NCBI GenBank assembly: GCA_016719925.1
Contig: JADJYC010000002.1
Location: 124,001-188,000 of the forward strand
Direction: 5' to 3'
DNA: 64,000 nt
Source: Crocinitomicaceae bacterium
GTDB lineage: Bacteria; Bacteroidota; Bacteroidia; Flavobacteriales_D; Crocinitomicaceae
Shown here: one piece after another, positions 1 through 10,514 of the stretch
How positions within the stretch are numbered: the stretch's first letter is position 1
Layout: the number at the start of each line of letters is the position of its first letter
Program-made: the position numbers and the translations under genes
Notes under the pieces: model-generated
Databases searched by the model: none
Told to the model about the DNA's origin: nothing
What the model saw: the letters and a program-made list of their open reading frames with translations, nothing else

Positions 1-315
1 AATAAATATCTGCAGAATTTTTTGATGTCAAACTAAAATTAATTATCCAACTTTTTTTATTAGTTGAAAAGCTGATGAGTTGATAAGTTCATTCAGTGTG
101 ATCAGTAAAAAAATCAAACTTCGTACTTCAAACTTCGACTATCTTCGGCAGCACTCCATGCGAGTCGCTCAGTCTCCGTGTAAAGCATCATACTTAGTAC
201 TTCAAACTTAGTACTTCGACTTCGGCTCACTTCAGTCTCCGACAACACCCAATGCGACTCGCTCAGTCTCCGTGTAAAACATCAAATTTCGTACTTCAAA
301 CCTCGTACTTCCAAA
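1..315. repeat. Intergenic region with degenerate short repeats
   Basis: No gene is seen here. Two copies of a unit of about 34 bases, core GCTCAGTCTCCGTGTAAA, lie at about 157-190 and 251-284, about 94 bp apart, differing at a few positions. They are interspersed with variants of TACTTCAAACTTCG at about 123-137, 199-215 and 291-311. The stretch follows the 3' end of the minus-strand gene that stops at 316, so it is a non-coding tail. Similar low-complexity intergenic filler is common in Bacteroidota; a function is not evident. Confidence 0.6.
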
Positions 316-1384
316 TCATGTCATATCAAAACCGCTCAGGTATTTTGGTGAACGGATGAGCTGTTCTTTTTCATCAACAGGCAAATTCACTTCTTTCAAA
401 ACAATATTGATTTCATTATCTTTTTTAATACGCTGCAGCATTCCCCATTTCAAAGGAAGTTCTTTGATTCGTTTTACGGAACAATCTTCCCAGATCATTA
501 ATGAATTGTGATTAGTAAGAAATAATACCCCATTTAAAAGTACCTCAACTTTATTTTCAAATCCGGGTAACCAGAACAAACCCTCTGTTGCAAGAAATTT
601 ATTTTCGCGCGGATTGACAATTTTTTTAAAGAAAGGCAAGTACGGAAATAATTTCAGCGCCATTTTTCCACCCAACCCCGGCAAAGAAACAATTTTAAAT
701 CGCGCGGGATTAGCCTGAACTCCTGCAACAATCTTTCCGTTTTCTTTCAAAACATAAAACTGATTCTGTTCAAAAATATGCGCATCACTCACAAAAGAAT
801 ATCCTTTATAAAACGTATTTATCAATGCAAATAGTTCTTGTCTTTCTTCTGGTAAAGCGATAGCAACATTTGAAGCGTGTTTTGGATTAAATCTTGAAAA
901 AGCAATCGTTTTGAATTTACCAATTGTTTCAAATCCAAATCGTTCATTCATGTTAAACGATCTGAAATTCTGCGGATCAATATATGCCCAGAAAAACGTT
1001 GATTTGATTTCTGCTTCTGAGTCTGATAAGTTTCCGGTATCGAAAATTTTTTTCCAGTACTGATCAAATACAGAATTGCGTTCTTTTGATTTTTTTCCGG
1101 ATCCCTGAAAAGCTGCGTCAAAAGCAAAGTAGCGGATATAAAGTGCTTGTTTGTTGCGCAGCCCGACAGTCACATTTCGTTCACAAATGGTAATAGTACC
1201 AAGTGCTTTATTATTTCTTTCAATGTAAAAAAAATGAGGATGATCAAGTAAATGAATTTTCGATTCTGTATCCAGTAACTGATAAAGATCCCTCTGTACC
1301 AATTAAAGTATTTTTCAGCAGATCAATTACTGATTGAGGAGCAACCGTGGCATGCTGAATCAAATTTGCCAGCCGGTTTTCCAT
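316..1384 (-). CDS. GNAT-like acetyltransferase-type protein (frameshifted near its start)
   Basis: About 355 residues if the frame break is repaired. The likely start is ATG at 1384, 7 bases after the pdhB stop. The first 29 codons (MENRLANLIQHATV...) run in one frame, and the remaining 328 residues continue from about 1302 in another, where the only start is a TTG immediately after a stop. The middle part (RSFNMNERFGF followed by a strand) resembles the acetyl-CoA-side helix and strand of GNAT enzymes, but no substrate can be named. A weaker alternative is an uncharacterised Bacteroidota family with a GNAT fold and a C-terminal extension. The tight spacing suggests co-transcription with pdhB. 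Confidence 0.6.
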
Positions 1385-1390
1385 AAAGCG

Positions 1391-2369
1391 CTAATTATTT
1401 ATAGCAACTGATTTTACCGCGGCAATGATTCGCGCAGGATTAGGTAAAGCCTTCTGCCATCAGACTTGGACTGAATGGGAAAGGAGTATCTGATTGCATC
1501 ACACGTTTTACCGGAGCATCCAGATAATCAAAAGCGTAGTTTTGCAAATGATAGGCAATTTCAGATGCGATTGATGCAAGTGGCCATGATTCTTCAACCA
1601 CCACACAACGATTTGTCTTTTTAACAGAATTAATAATTGCACCGTAATCAATCGGACGAATTGTTCTCAAATCAATTATTTCACAAGAGATGCCTTCTTT
1701 TTCAAGTTCTTCAGCAGCTTTATGCGCTTCTTTAATAATCTTCCCAAAACTTACAATAGTTACATCAGTACCGGCCGTTTTAACATCGGCTACACCAATA
1801 GGTATGATATATTCCCTTCAGGAATTTCTCCTTTATCACCGTACATTTTTTCAGACTCCAGAAAAACAACCGGGTCATTATCTCTGATTGCTGCTTTCAT
1901 TAATCCTTTTGCATCATAAGGGTTGAAGGAGTTATAACTTTCAACCCGGAACATGAGCATAAAATGCTTCAAAGCTTTGTGAGTGGGTGGCACCTAACTG
2001 CCCTGCAGTTCCGTTTCCGCCTCTGAAAACAATCGGGCAGCTGATTTGACCGCCTGACATCTGTAAAATTTTAGCAGCTTCATTGATAATCTGATCTGCC
2101 GCAAGTATTGCAAAATTCCAGGTCATGAATTCAACAATGGGTCTTAATCCATTCATGGCTGCACCAACTGCAATACCAGTAAATCCAAGTTCAGCAATGG
2201 GAGTATCAATGATACGTTTAGGACCAAATTCATCCAGCATTCCCTGAGATACCTTATAAGCTCCGTTATACTCTGCAACTTCTTCACCTAGAAGAAAAAC
2301 CCTTTCGTCTTTTCTCATCTCTTCTGTCATGGCTTCTCTGATGGCTTCTCTGAACTGAACAACTTTCAT
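1391..2369 (-). CDS. pdhB: Pyruvate dehydrogenase E1 component, beta subunit (four frame breaks)
   Basis: Beta subunit of the thiamine-diphosphate E1 enzyme, which decarboxylates pyruvate and passes the acetyl group to the E2 lipoyl domain. The N terminus (MKVVQFREAIREAMTEEM) and internal blocks LLGEEVAEYNGAYKVSQGML, GNGTAGQLGATHSQ and SEKMYGDKGEIPEG match the family, and the length of about 325 residues is normal once repaired. The reading frame breaks near 1944 and 1920 (a missing T and C), near 1810 (a missing G) and near 1447 (an extra G); past the last break the C terminus is ALPNPARIIAAVKSVAI with the stop at 1391. Four independent losses in a central metabolic gene point to base-calling errors. 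The alpha subunit is not adjacent. Confidence 0.9.
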
Positions 2370-2438
2370 AACTGTTTTTGCTAATTTTTACACGGTTTTC
2401 ATACGCAGCAATCCACACTCAGGTTCTGCTGCAAGGCG

Positions 2439-2446
2439 CAAATCTA
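2439..2446 (-). promoter_or_regulatory. Possible -7 element upstream of pdhB
   Basis: On the minus strand the sequence reads TAGATTTG, matching the Bacteroidota TAnnTTTG element, about 70 bases before the pdhB start. A TTG lies upstream, but its spacing is a few bases too long for a confident -33 element. The rest of the 2370-2654 divergent gap shows nothing else convincing. Confidence 0.4.
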
Positions 2447-2654
2447 CAATTTTAACGGCATAATAATGGCAATTTATTTATGGAGGCTCTGCCATTTTTT
2501 TTTATAACTCTTTGGTTTCAAGTAGTTAGCATCCTAAATTTATTGAATTCAGGGCAATTCTAAGATTTACCAATTTTTTCGTCATGCTTCGCTTTATTTT
2601 TAAAGGACTCTGACTATATTCGCAGTCTCAAATTTTTAAACAAGACATATACAA

Positions 2655-4837
2655 ATGGCTATTATCGGAAAAATTCAACGGAATTCTATCTTACTTCTGG
2701 TTGTGATCGGACTTGCAATGTTTGCTTTTATTTATACTGAATACCAGTCCGGGACTCAGGATGACATAGAAGTTCTTCCATTCGGAACTGCTTATGGTGA
2801 ACCTTTGGATGATGAAGAATATGATTACATCACTGAGAGTTACATGAACCGTGACCGTCAGAATTACATGATGCAGGGTCGTGAGTTTGATGCTACTGCT
2901 GAACAGGCTTCAAAAGATCAGGCATTCAATGAAGTTGTAAGAAGAAACCTCATGAACCGCGAGTTTGAAAAACTGAATCTGGTTGTAACAACCGATGAGC
3001 TGAATGATATGATTCATGGAAATCACGTTCACCAGTGGGTTATGGGCATTCCTTTATTTCAGGGTGCTGCAGGTTTCTCAAAAGATTCTGTGCGTTCATT
3101 CATCAATAACCTTGAGGTTGAACCTGATGATGAGAATTTGCGTGAAGGTTGGCTTGCAGCACGTAAACAATGGGCTGAATTTGAAAAAGAATTAAAAGAT
3201 ACTCGTCTGGCAGATAAATATGTGACATTGGTTAAGAGAGGAGTTTATGTGAATTCACTTGAAGCAAAAGATCAGTATTATGGTGAAAACCACAAGAAAA
3301 AAATCAGTTTTATAATTCAGCGTTACGCTGATATTCCGCAAGATGAAGTAACTGTTACTGATGAAGACATCAAAGCTTTTTATGAAGAGCATAAACATGA
3401 AAAAGTTTATGAGCAGGAAGAGTCAAGAGATATTGAATATATTACCTTCCCTATTCTTGCAACTCAGGAAGATGAAACACGTGTGATTGGAGAATTGGAA
3501 GGTCTAAAAGAATCCTTTGCAAAATCAACCAACGATGTTGCATTTGTTACCAAATACAGTTCAACTGAATTTACAAGTGATTCAGCCTTGTTCAGAATGG
3601 GAACTGATCAGCTTGTATTTGATACATTCTTTGGAAATAACCAATACCCGGCATCGGCAGATGATCAGATTCAGTCAGCACAGGTTGGAGATATCATCGG
3701 ACCATTTGCATCCGGAAATGATTATGCCATTGCAAAAGTGACAGGTATTCAAAAAGAAAATCAGGCGTGGGTGCGTCACATTCTGATTAAAATAGATGCT
3801 ACACAAACTGAAGCTTATGCAAAAGCACTGACCGACTCAATCGTAAAAGTGATCAATGAAAAGAAGAATTTTGTGGAAATGGTTCAGAAATATACTCAGG
3901 ACCCTGGCTCAATTGCAACCAACGGTGAATACAAATGGTTTGCTGAAGGAAGAATGGTAACTGAATTTAACGATGCCGCTTTCAAAGGCGCAATTGGAAA
4001 ACTGCAGGTGGTAAAAACCACTTATGGATTTCACATTGTTGAAGTTCTTGGAAGAGGAGAACGCGTAGTTCCAAGCCTTGCGGTGATTACTAAAAAAGTT
4101 GCACCAAGTGAAGACACCAAACAATATGTAGAGTCAATGGTTTATGATTTCATTTATGCAGTAAATGAGTCAAAAGAAGATTCAGCTTTTAAATTCACAG
4201 CTCAGGACAGTAATCTGGTGGTAAATCCAACCCGTATCTGGTTAAGCAATAACTATGTAATGGGTCTTAATAAATCAGACCGCATTATGCGTTTTGCATT
4301 TAATAAAGATGCAAAGAAGGTGATTTGTCTGATCCGATTCTGGATGATGACAAATATGTGGTTGCACACTTAACTAACATTATTCCTGAAGGTGCTCCTG
4401 AATTTGAAGATGTAAAAGATCAGATGCGTTTCCCTGCATTGAAAGAAAAACAGGCAAAAGTCTACATGGAAAAAATGGCAGGAAAAACCAGTCTGGAAGA
4501 AATTCTGCCGGTAATTACAAACGGACAGATTTTATCTGCAGAAATTTATTTTGCATCTAATGTAATCCAGGGCGGAGGCGGAAATGAGCCGGAAGTAATC
4601 GGTAAATTATTCACCAATGTTCCAACCGGATCTATGACTGTTCCTATTAAAGGAAATATGGGTGTTTACGTTATCATCATTGAAAGTGAAACTAAAGCAC
4701 CGGAAACAACTGATTACTCAATGACAAGAATGACACTCCAGGAATCACGCCGTGGTTCAGCTGACGGACTTGTTATTCGTGCATTGCGTGAAAAGGCAGA
4801 TGTGAAAGACAACCGTCGTCGTCTGGAATTCCAGTAA
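2655..4837 (+). CDS. PpiD/SurA-type periplasmic peptidylprolyl isomerase (frameshifted)
   Basis: Membrane-anchored periplasmic foldase of about 728 residues. A single N-terminal transmembrane segment (ILLLVVIGLAMFAFIYTEY, about residues 13-31) is followed by a SurA_N-like helical region and a parvulin (rotamase) domain at about residues 370-470, beginning VRHILIKID and ending TTYGFHIVEVLGRG. This is the PpiD layout. At about 4319 the frame breaks (AAGAAGGTGATTTG, one G short); the continuation SDPILDDDKYVVAHLT carries on to 4837. It probably helps outer-membrane and secreted proteins fold in the periplasm. It is transcribed alone and followed by a terminator. Confidence 0.88.
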
Positions 4838-4856
4838 AAAATAGATTTAACAAATA

Positions 4857-4896
4857 ATAATCCCGGTGCAGTGCTATCTGTATCGGGATTTTTTTT
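4857..4896 (+). terminator. Rho-independent terminator after the PpiD-like gene
   Basis: Stem AATCCCG (4859-4865) pairs with CGGGATT (4884-4890), followed by a run of eight T (4889-4896). It starts about 20 bases after the stop codon. Confidence 0.75.
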
Positions 4897-4997
4897 GGCT
4901 TTGAACGACTTTCAAAAAATTTTACGTTAATAACTATTCCAGGATTTTTGTCTGTTTAAACAGACTCTGATTAATTTTCACTGACAAAACGCTCTTT

Positions 4998-6329
4998 ATG
5001 GCTAAAGCATCACCGAAAAAAATTTTTGTACTGGATACCTCAGTACTTCTTTTCGATCACCAATCAATACAAAACTTCAAGGATCACGATGTAGCCATTC
5101 CAATTACCGTTTTAGAAGAGCTTGACCGTTTTAAAATCGGAAACGACACGAAGAATTTTCAGGCCAGAGAGATCATCCGTTATCTGGATAAACTTTCAGG
5201 GAATCACAACATGGATCAATGGATCAGTCTGGGACCAAAACGCGGACGGTTGAAAATTGTCATGTCAAATGTTGTAAACGGGCGCAATGCAGAAGAGATT
5301 TATGGTCATGGAAAAAATGATCACCGAATCATAAACTCAGCATTAACACTGGCTGAATCTGAAAAAGGAAAATTGGTTATTCTGGTAACCAAGGATATCA
5401 ATCTAAGACTTAAAGCAAAAGCAATAGGTCTGCCGTCTGAAGATTATGAAACAGGGAAAGTAAAAGATGTAGAGAATGTTTCAGAAGCTTTTCCAATCAT
5501 TGACGACGTTGATCCAAAACAAATTGCTGAACTTTATAAACGAGGACGCATTGAAGAGAAAAAAATTATTGGTCCGCGCAAGGTAGCTAACGGATATTAC
5601 ATTTTAAAAAGTGGAAACGATTCAGTTTTGTGCAGATACGACAGCGTATCTGATGAGATTGAACGCGTAGAAAAAGAATACGCATTTAGTGTGAAGCCAC
5701 GCAATGCTGAGCAGACTTTTGCAATCAATGCACTTTTAAATCCAGACATAAAATTAGTAGCCATGCAAGGGGTTGCAGGTACCGGAAAGACATTGCTGGC
5801 TCTTGCTGCAGCGCTGGAACAAAAGCACATGTACAACCAGATTATTCTGGCGCGTCCAATAATTCCTCTTAGCAATAAAGACATTGGTTTTTTACCGGGA
5901 ACAGCTGAAGATAAAATTTCACCTTATATGCAACCGCTTTGGGACAATTTGAAATTTATCAAAAGTCAATTCAAACCCGGCGAGAAAAAATTCAAGATGC
6001 TGGACGACATGGAAGCATCCGGTGAACTTTCTATTACAGCTCTTGCATTCATCCGTGGAAGAAGTTTATCCAACATGATGTTTATCATTGACGAAGCGCA
6101 AAACCTAACGCCGCACGAAGTGAAAACAATTATCACGCGTGCCGGTGAAGGAACCAAAGTTGTGTTTACCGGAGATATTCACCAGATTGATACACCGTAT
6201 ATGGATGAACAATCAAACGGATTGACTTATCTGATTGACCGTTTAAAAGGACATCGTTTGTTTGCCCACATTAAATTAGAAAAAGGTGAACGGTCTGAAC
6301 TGGCAAATCTTGCGAATGAACTTTTATAA
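4998..6329 (+). CDS. PIN-PhoH family ATPase (YlaK/PhoH2 type)
   Basis: 443 residues with two domains. The N-terminal PIN domain (about 8-150) has the acidic start VLDTSVL with D13 and further acids in NDHRI, the expected metal-binding RNase-type centre. The C-terminal PhoH ATPase domain (about 235-443) has Walker A GVAGTGKT at 258-265 and Walker B FIIDEAQN with D365-E366. Proteins of this build are thought to couple ATP-driven RNA unwinding to cleavage; the cellular target here is unknown. Length and motifs are intact, and the start ATG is well placed. A small broken gene begins 9 bases downstream. Confidence 0.9.
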   Translation: MAKASPKKIFVLDTSVLLFDHQSIQNFKDHDVAIPITVLEELDRFKIGNDTKNFQAREIIRYLDKLSGNHNMDQWISLGPKRGRLKIVMSNVVNGRNAEEIYGHGKNDHRIINSALTLAESEKGKLVILVTKDINLRLKAKAIGLPSEDYETGKVKDVENVSEAFPIIDDVDPKQIAELYKRGRIEEKKIIGPRKVANGYYILKSGNDSVLCRYDSVSDEIERVEKEYAFSVKPRNAEQTFAINALLNPDIKLVAMQGVAGTGKTLLALAAALEQKHMYNQIILARPIIPLSNKDIGFLPGTAEDKISPYMQPLWDNLKFIKSQFKPGEKKFKMLDDMEASGELSITALAFIRGRSLSNMMFIIDEAQNLTPHEVKTIITRAGEGTKVVFTGDIHQIDTPYMDEQSNGLTYLIDRLKGHRLFAHIKLEKGERSELANLANELL

Positions 6330-6338
6330 TTAGCTGTT

Positions 6339-6713
6339 ATGTTCAGTTTTAATTTTCCTGTTCACTCTGCTTACAAAGTTGGCAATTCTCAAATTAAAGA
6401 TCCATTTGAATTAAAATCTCAGGTGTGCTGTGGATATGTTGAACTAACTATCAGTGACTGGTATTCTGATAACGGTAACAAATGGATTATAGTAGACGGT
6501 TATTCATTCACGGCTTTGTTTGCTTAAATTTCAATGAAACAGTTTACCAGCCTTCGGGTATGAGATATGTGACCGTTTCAAAACATGATAAGAAAAGAAG
6601 AGCAGGGCATCAGAATTTACCGAATTGAACCCATAGGTCATACTGAAAAACCGGTTCCGGGTGAAATTCTGAAATTCAATCTGGAAATACAGAACAGTGT
6701 TAAGCCTCTATGA
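6339..6713 (+). pseudogene. Broken small gene of unknown function
   Basis: Three consecutive open segments in different frames look like one original gene: 6339-6527 (62 residues, MFSFNFPVHSAYKVGNS...), about 6530-6633 (FNETVYQPSGMRYVTVSK), and about 6585-6713 (GIRIYRIEPIGHTEKPVPGE). Their composition resembles coding sequence more than spacer DNA. No domain is recognised. It follows the PIN-PhoH stop by 9 bases on the same strand, so it may have been in that operon. It may be a decayed gene or an intact gene damaged by sequencing errors. It ends just before the tail-to-tail minus-strand gene at 6756. Confidence 0.35.
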
Positions 6714-6755
6714 CACCCTGTTTCCAAAAGAAAAGGTAACCCGTAAATATTCATC

Positions 6756-7520
6756 TCAAAACAAAAACGGAAATACCGCTTTTCGTTCTTTTGGATAATC
6801 AGCAAATTTTGAATGATACCAGTCATGATGATTTTTTGCACGGGGAACCAGATTGGCAAATGTCCAAACTAAAAATGTAAGTGCAGGTAAATTCCAGGCC
6901 ATCAAAGCAAATCCACCCCACTCCACCAGCTCACCAAAAAGGTTTGGAGATGAAACATAATCAAATAAAAATCCGCGCGGAATTTTATATCCGGTTTCGC
7001 CGGGCTTTCTCAGATTAATTAAAATTCCATCCGATTTCCAGTTAATGGTCATACCCGCAACAAACATAACAGCACCTAAAATAAAATTAGGACTTGACAA
7101 CCATTCACTGCCGTAATTTGCAGAATCAGCCAGTTCAGCCAGAAAATAACCATTCAGTCCGGCATTCATCAGATTAAATAAAATTGCATTAAGCATAATT
7201 ACCAGCGGCATCTTTTTATCCGTTGCTCTTATTCGAAGCGGATAAATCAGCGTACGGTTTGTATAATGAAAAATCCAGAGTGAAAATAATATCCAGACAT
7301 AAGACTGAAACGAATGTGTACCAAACATCAAAAAATAAAGCATGATGAGTAATGATGGCAATTCCATAATAAACCACGCAAGCTTATTGTCAACCATTGG
7401 TCCCCATTTGGTTGTAGTATGTCTTCCAAACGGTGCAGTGATAAAAAACATGGTGATGTGAACTGCTATTGCAATTCCAAGCCAAATGTAACAGATCAGA
7501 TATAAGGTTTCTAAATTCAT
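6756..7520 (-). CDS. Membrane protein of the steroid 5-alpha-reductase/ICMT-like superfamily
   Basis: 254 residues, mostly hydrophobic, with about six or seven transmembrane segments. The C-terminal part (YVSSPNLFGELVEWGGFAL, then RAKNHHDWYHSKFADYPKER) matches the NADPH-binding end of the 3-oxo-5-alpha-steroid 4-dehydrogenase family: conserved N, E, W and a final YP(x)ER-type motif. In eukaryotes these enzymes reduce a steroid or polyprenol double bond. The bacterial substrate is unknown, and a polyprenol or hopanoid/sterol-like lipid is only a guess. No lipid-biosynthesis neighbour helps, and it appears to be its own transcription unit. Confidence 0.8.
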   Translation of the reverse strand: MNLETLYLICYIWLGIAIAVHITMFFITAPFGRHTTTKWGPMVDNKLAWFIMELPSLLIMLYFLMFGTHSFQSYVWILFSLWIFHYTNRTLIYPLRIRATDKKMPLVIMLNAILFNLMNAGLNGYFLAELADSANYGSEWLSSPNFILGAVMFVAGMTINWKSDGILINLRKPGETGYKIPRGFLFDYVSSPNLFGELVEWGGFALMAWNLPALTFLVWTFANLVPRAKNHHDWYHSKFADYPKERKAVFPFLF

Positions 7521-7647
7521 TTTTTTCTTTTCAGTTTAAAAGCGAAGCAGCTATTCAAAAATCATTTCATTTCCTTTGTGACACTTCATTTTCTTTGTGA
7601 AACTTTGTGGAATAGTTATACGTGGGAGCTGTTACACAAAGAAATAT
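7521..7647. repeat. Intergenic AT-rich spacer with CTTTGTGA repeats
   Basis: Three variants of TTTCTTTGTGA or CTTTGTGGAA occur between about 7571 and 7612, with an inverted CACAAAG near 7634-7641. It may be a small degenerate interspersed repeat; no transcription signal is clear. Confidence 0.35.
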
Positions 7648-8629
7648 TTATTGTATAACTTTTCGTTCTTTATTCCATTTATAAAAATCAGTAATGGTTT
7701 CAAGCAATGGCCTGCACGTGTGTCCCAATTCATTTTTTGCTTTTTCGTTGACCATATTTGGATGACCCAGTTTTAATGCAGTAATTGCTTCAATGGTAAA
7801 AACAGGATTCGCTTTTTATTTTTCCGTACAACTTCACAAAGGGCAGCAGCATTTTTAAAAACCAAAAAGGCATAACCATTTTCGGCACTTTTTTACCCGA
7901 GGCGTGATGAACAATCTGAGCAAAATCTTTCATCGAATAATAAACACCTGACAAAAGATACACTTCTCCTCTTCTTCCCTTTTCCAAAGAATTTGCAATT
8001 GTTTCAGAAATATCCCTTACATCAATAAAATTATAACCTCCCGGAGGAAGCATAGGAATTTTACGGTTATAAAAATCAAGCAGCGCTTTACCAATTTCTG
8101 ACGGGCGAAAATCAAATGGTCCAATTACAGAACTTGGTCTCACAACAAATCCATCCAGTTCTTTATTTCTGAAATAATCCAGCATCAATTGCTCACCTGT
8201 AGATTTTGAAAAGTCATAGGCAAATGATCCCTTTTGTTTGTAAGGACGTGTTTCATCAAATGGTGTTTCAAACGGTAATTCCATTACAGCGTGTGTGCTG
8301 CTCACATGAATCATCCGTTTTATTTTATGTTTAATGCAAGCGTCAGCAATATTTTTTGGTCCTTCTGTATTTGTTCTGAAAACTATTCCAGTTGGATCAC
8401 CATGAATGCTTATGATTGCAGCAGAGTGAATAATATAATCACATCCCTTCACAAAAGAATCTACTGCATCTTTATCCAAAACATCTCCCTGAAATTTTTC
8501 TACATTCAAATCTTCGAAAGGTCTTGTATCTTTTCTGCAAAGGACTCTTACCTGATAACCTTTCTCCAATAATTTGCGGCAAACAACATTTCCCAAATGT
8601 CCGCTTGCACCTGTTACTCCAACGATCAT
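7648..8629 (-). CDS. NAD-dependent epimerase/dehydratase (extended SDR), C terminus frameshifted
   Basis: About 327 residues once the last part is restored. The Rossmann motif GASGHLG is at the N terminus (about residues 7-13), and the active-site YDFSK (Y-x-x-x-K) follows. Near 7812, in an A-rich run, the frame shifts; the true tail probably reads ANPVFTIEAITALKLGHPN... and ends with the stop at 7648 instead of 7790. The family acts on sugar nucleotides, flavonoid-like or sterol-like alcohols, so the substrate is not predictable. It starts 7 bases after the desuccinylase stop, so it is the last gene of the rimK operon. Confidence 0.85.
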
Positions 8630-8635
8630 GAAAAA

Positions 8636-9570
8636 TTATTTTGAATAACCAATGTGAAACAATGCGTCACCCTGATTGATAACCGGTTTATTGTTGTGAC
8701 CAAAAATAATTCCGTTCTGACGCGCCTTTACTTTTGTTTCCGGTCCGCCATACGGATCAGTAATGATTCCAAGCACATCTCCCTTTTTTACTTTATCACC
8801 CGATGTTTTATAAAGAACAAAAACACCAGATCGATGTGCACGCAGCCAGGTATTTGTTTCAAAGGTGACTGACTTTACTTTCGGAACTTTTGATTTGATC
8901 ATTCCTCTTGCCGCCATTACGCTGATGATTCCGCGAATACCTTCGTTGATTGAAAACTCATCCATTCTCAGCGATTCTCCTCCTTCAAAAACAACAATGG
9001 GAATACCTTTACTATGTGCAACTTTTCTGAATGAATTTGTAATCAAACCAGTTTTTACTACATGCGGCATATTGAATTCATGCGCCAGTTTCATACTCGC
9101 TTCATCATCGCGGTAAGCTCTTACCTGCGGATAATTGTAAACGCTTGCACCACCCGTGTGAAAATCCAGTCCAAAATCACACAGCGGTAAAATATCGTGT
9201 GTTAAGGTATATGCAATACGTGAGGCAAGCGAACCTTTTTACTTCCGGGAAAACTTCTGTTTACATCTTTGCCATCAGGAAAACCTCTGGAGAAATTGAT
9301 AAAACCATAAATATTCAAAAGCGGAATTGCAATAACAGAACCTTTGGTGATTTTTCTGAACATGCCGTTTTTTACTGCACGTCTTACAATTTCAATTCCG
9401 TTTATTTCATCCCCATGAATTCCTCCGATAACCAGCATGGTGGGTCCGGGTTTTTTGCTGCGATATACATGTGCAAACAAATTTACCCGGTTACCGGAAG
9501 GCAGACTGGCAACCGGAAGACGGAGTGTTGCATTTTTACCAGGGAGTACTTCGTAGTTACTGATTATCAT
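8636..9570 (-). CDS. Succinylglutamate desuccinylase/aspartoacylase family zinc hydrolase (frameshifted)
   Basis: About 310 residues, M14-type zinc carboxypeptidase fold. The zinc site is visible as GGIHGDEINGIE (His and Glu of HxxE), with a second histidine in DFHTGG; the C-terminal part holds a beta-barrel-like domain (VKKGDVLGIITDPYGG). Near 9235 one G is missing in AAAAAGG(G), splitting the gene into segments 9570-9202 and 9094-8636; the bridge reads SLASRIAYTLTHDILPL. The start overlaps the rimK stop by 4 bases (ATGA), so translation is coupled. Pairing with RimK suggests it may trim or process amino-acid chains added by RimK; this is inference, and an amidohydrolase on a small acyl-amino acid is equally possible. 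Confidence 0.87.
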
Positions 9571-10442
9571 TTTTTAAGCCGTTCTAACAGGTCAATTATT
9601 TCTTCTGCAATTCGTTGTTCTGATACACGTTCTATTCCTTCAAGTCCCGGTGAAGAATTTACTTCGATAATCATAGGACCTTTTTTACTTCTTAAAATAT
9701 CTACTCCGCCCACCTGAAGATTCAATGCTTTAACCGCATTTATAGCCATTGATTTTTCATCCGGAGTCAATTCAACTTTTTCACCTCTTCCGCCTCTGTG
9801 AAGATTTGATCTGAAATCATCACCTCCTGCTATACGCATCATAGTTGCCACAATTTTACTTCCCACAACAAAAACACGCAAATCTTTTCCGCTGAATTCT
9901 GAAATATACTGCTGCAGCATGATCTTACTCTTTTTTGCGATGAAGTGACTCAACGTCTCTTCAGCACTTGCTTCATCTTTTACCAGATAAACACCTAGAC
10001 CCTGTGTACCTTCAAGAACTTTTATAATAAAAGGATATCCGAGTTTGCTCTGAACAATTTTTTTTGCGTAAAAAAGATCGTTTGAAAAATACGTGGTTGG
10101 TATCTGAATTCCGTTTGCTACTAAAAACTGCAAACTGCGTAATTTATCTCTTGAATTTAATATTGAAGTTGAATCATTTAATGTCTGCACACCCATCTGT
10201 TCAAAATGCCTTACTACAGTAGAGCCGTAAAAAGTGACAGAGCTTCCGATACGCGGAATTATAAAATCCGGTTTGGGAAGAATCTCTTCATTGTACACAA
10301 CTTTATACTGTCCCTTTTCAATTAACAGATCACATTCCATATGATCAATGATTCGAACGGTATGACCTTTAGCAACAGCGGCTTTATAAATTCGGATGGT
10401 CGAATACAGTTTTGGACCGCGTGAAAGAATGTAAATCAGCAT
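9567..10442 (-). CDS. rimK: RimK-type ATP-grasp amino-acid ligase
   Basis: 291 residues, the standard size for RimK. The pre-ATP-grasp domain (1-~95) is followed by the ATP-grasp fold: KVLEGTQGLGVYLV supplies the nucleotide-binding loop, VGGVDILRS and IIEVNSSPGLEGIE the metal-binding D, E and N. In E. coli RimK adds glutamate to the C terminus of ribosomal protein S6; homologues also build other alpha-linked peptides. It is the first gene of a three-gene operon with the M14-type hydrolase and the epimerase, so a role in modifying a peptide or small molecule other than S6 cannot be excluded. Confidence 0.88.
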   Translation of the reverse strand: MLIYILSRGPKLYSTIRIYKAAVAKGHTVRIIDHMECDLLIEKGQYKVVYNEEILPKPDFIIPRIGSSVTFYGSTVVRHFEQMGVQTLNDSTSILNSRDKLRSLQFLVANGIQIPTTYFSNDLFYAKKIVQSKLGYPFIIKVLEGTQGLGVYLVKDEASAEETLSHFIAKKSKIMLQQYISEFSGKDLRVFVVGSKIVATMMRIAGGDDFRSNLHRGGRGEKVELTPDEKSMAINAVKALNLQVGGVDILRSKKGPMIIEVNSSPGLEGIERVSEQRIAEEIIDLLERLKK

Positions 10443-10514
10443 GAGTATTGAACTTGTCGCTAAAGTTAGAAAAAATTAGGTGTTCCGGTAAAATCAGAAC
10501 AAATTCACAAAAAA

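Noticed and set aside
9145..9717. Long plus-strand open frame of 190 codons
   Set aside because: It lies antisense to the desuccinylase and rimK genes, both well supported by motifs; its cysteine- and serine-rich translation has no family resemblance.
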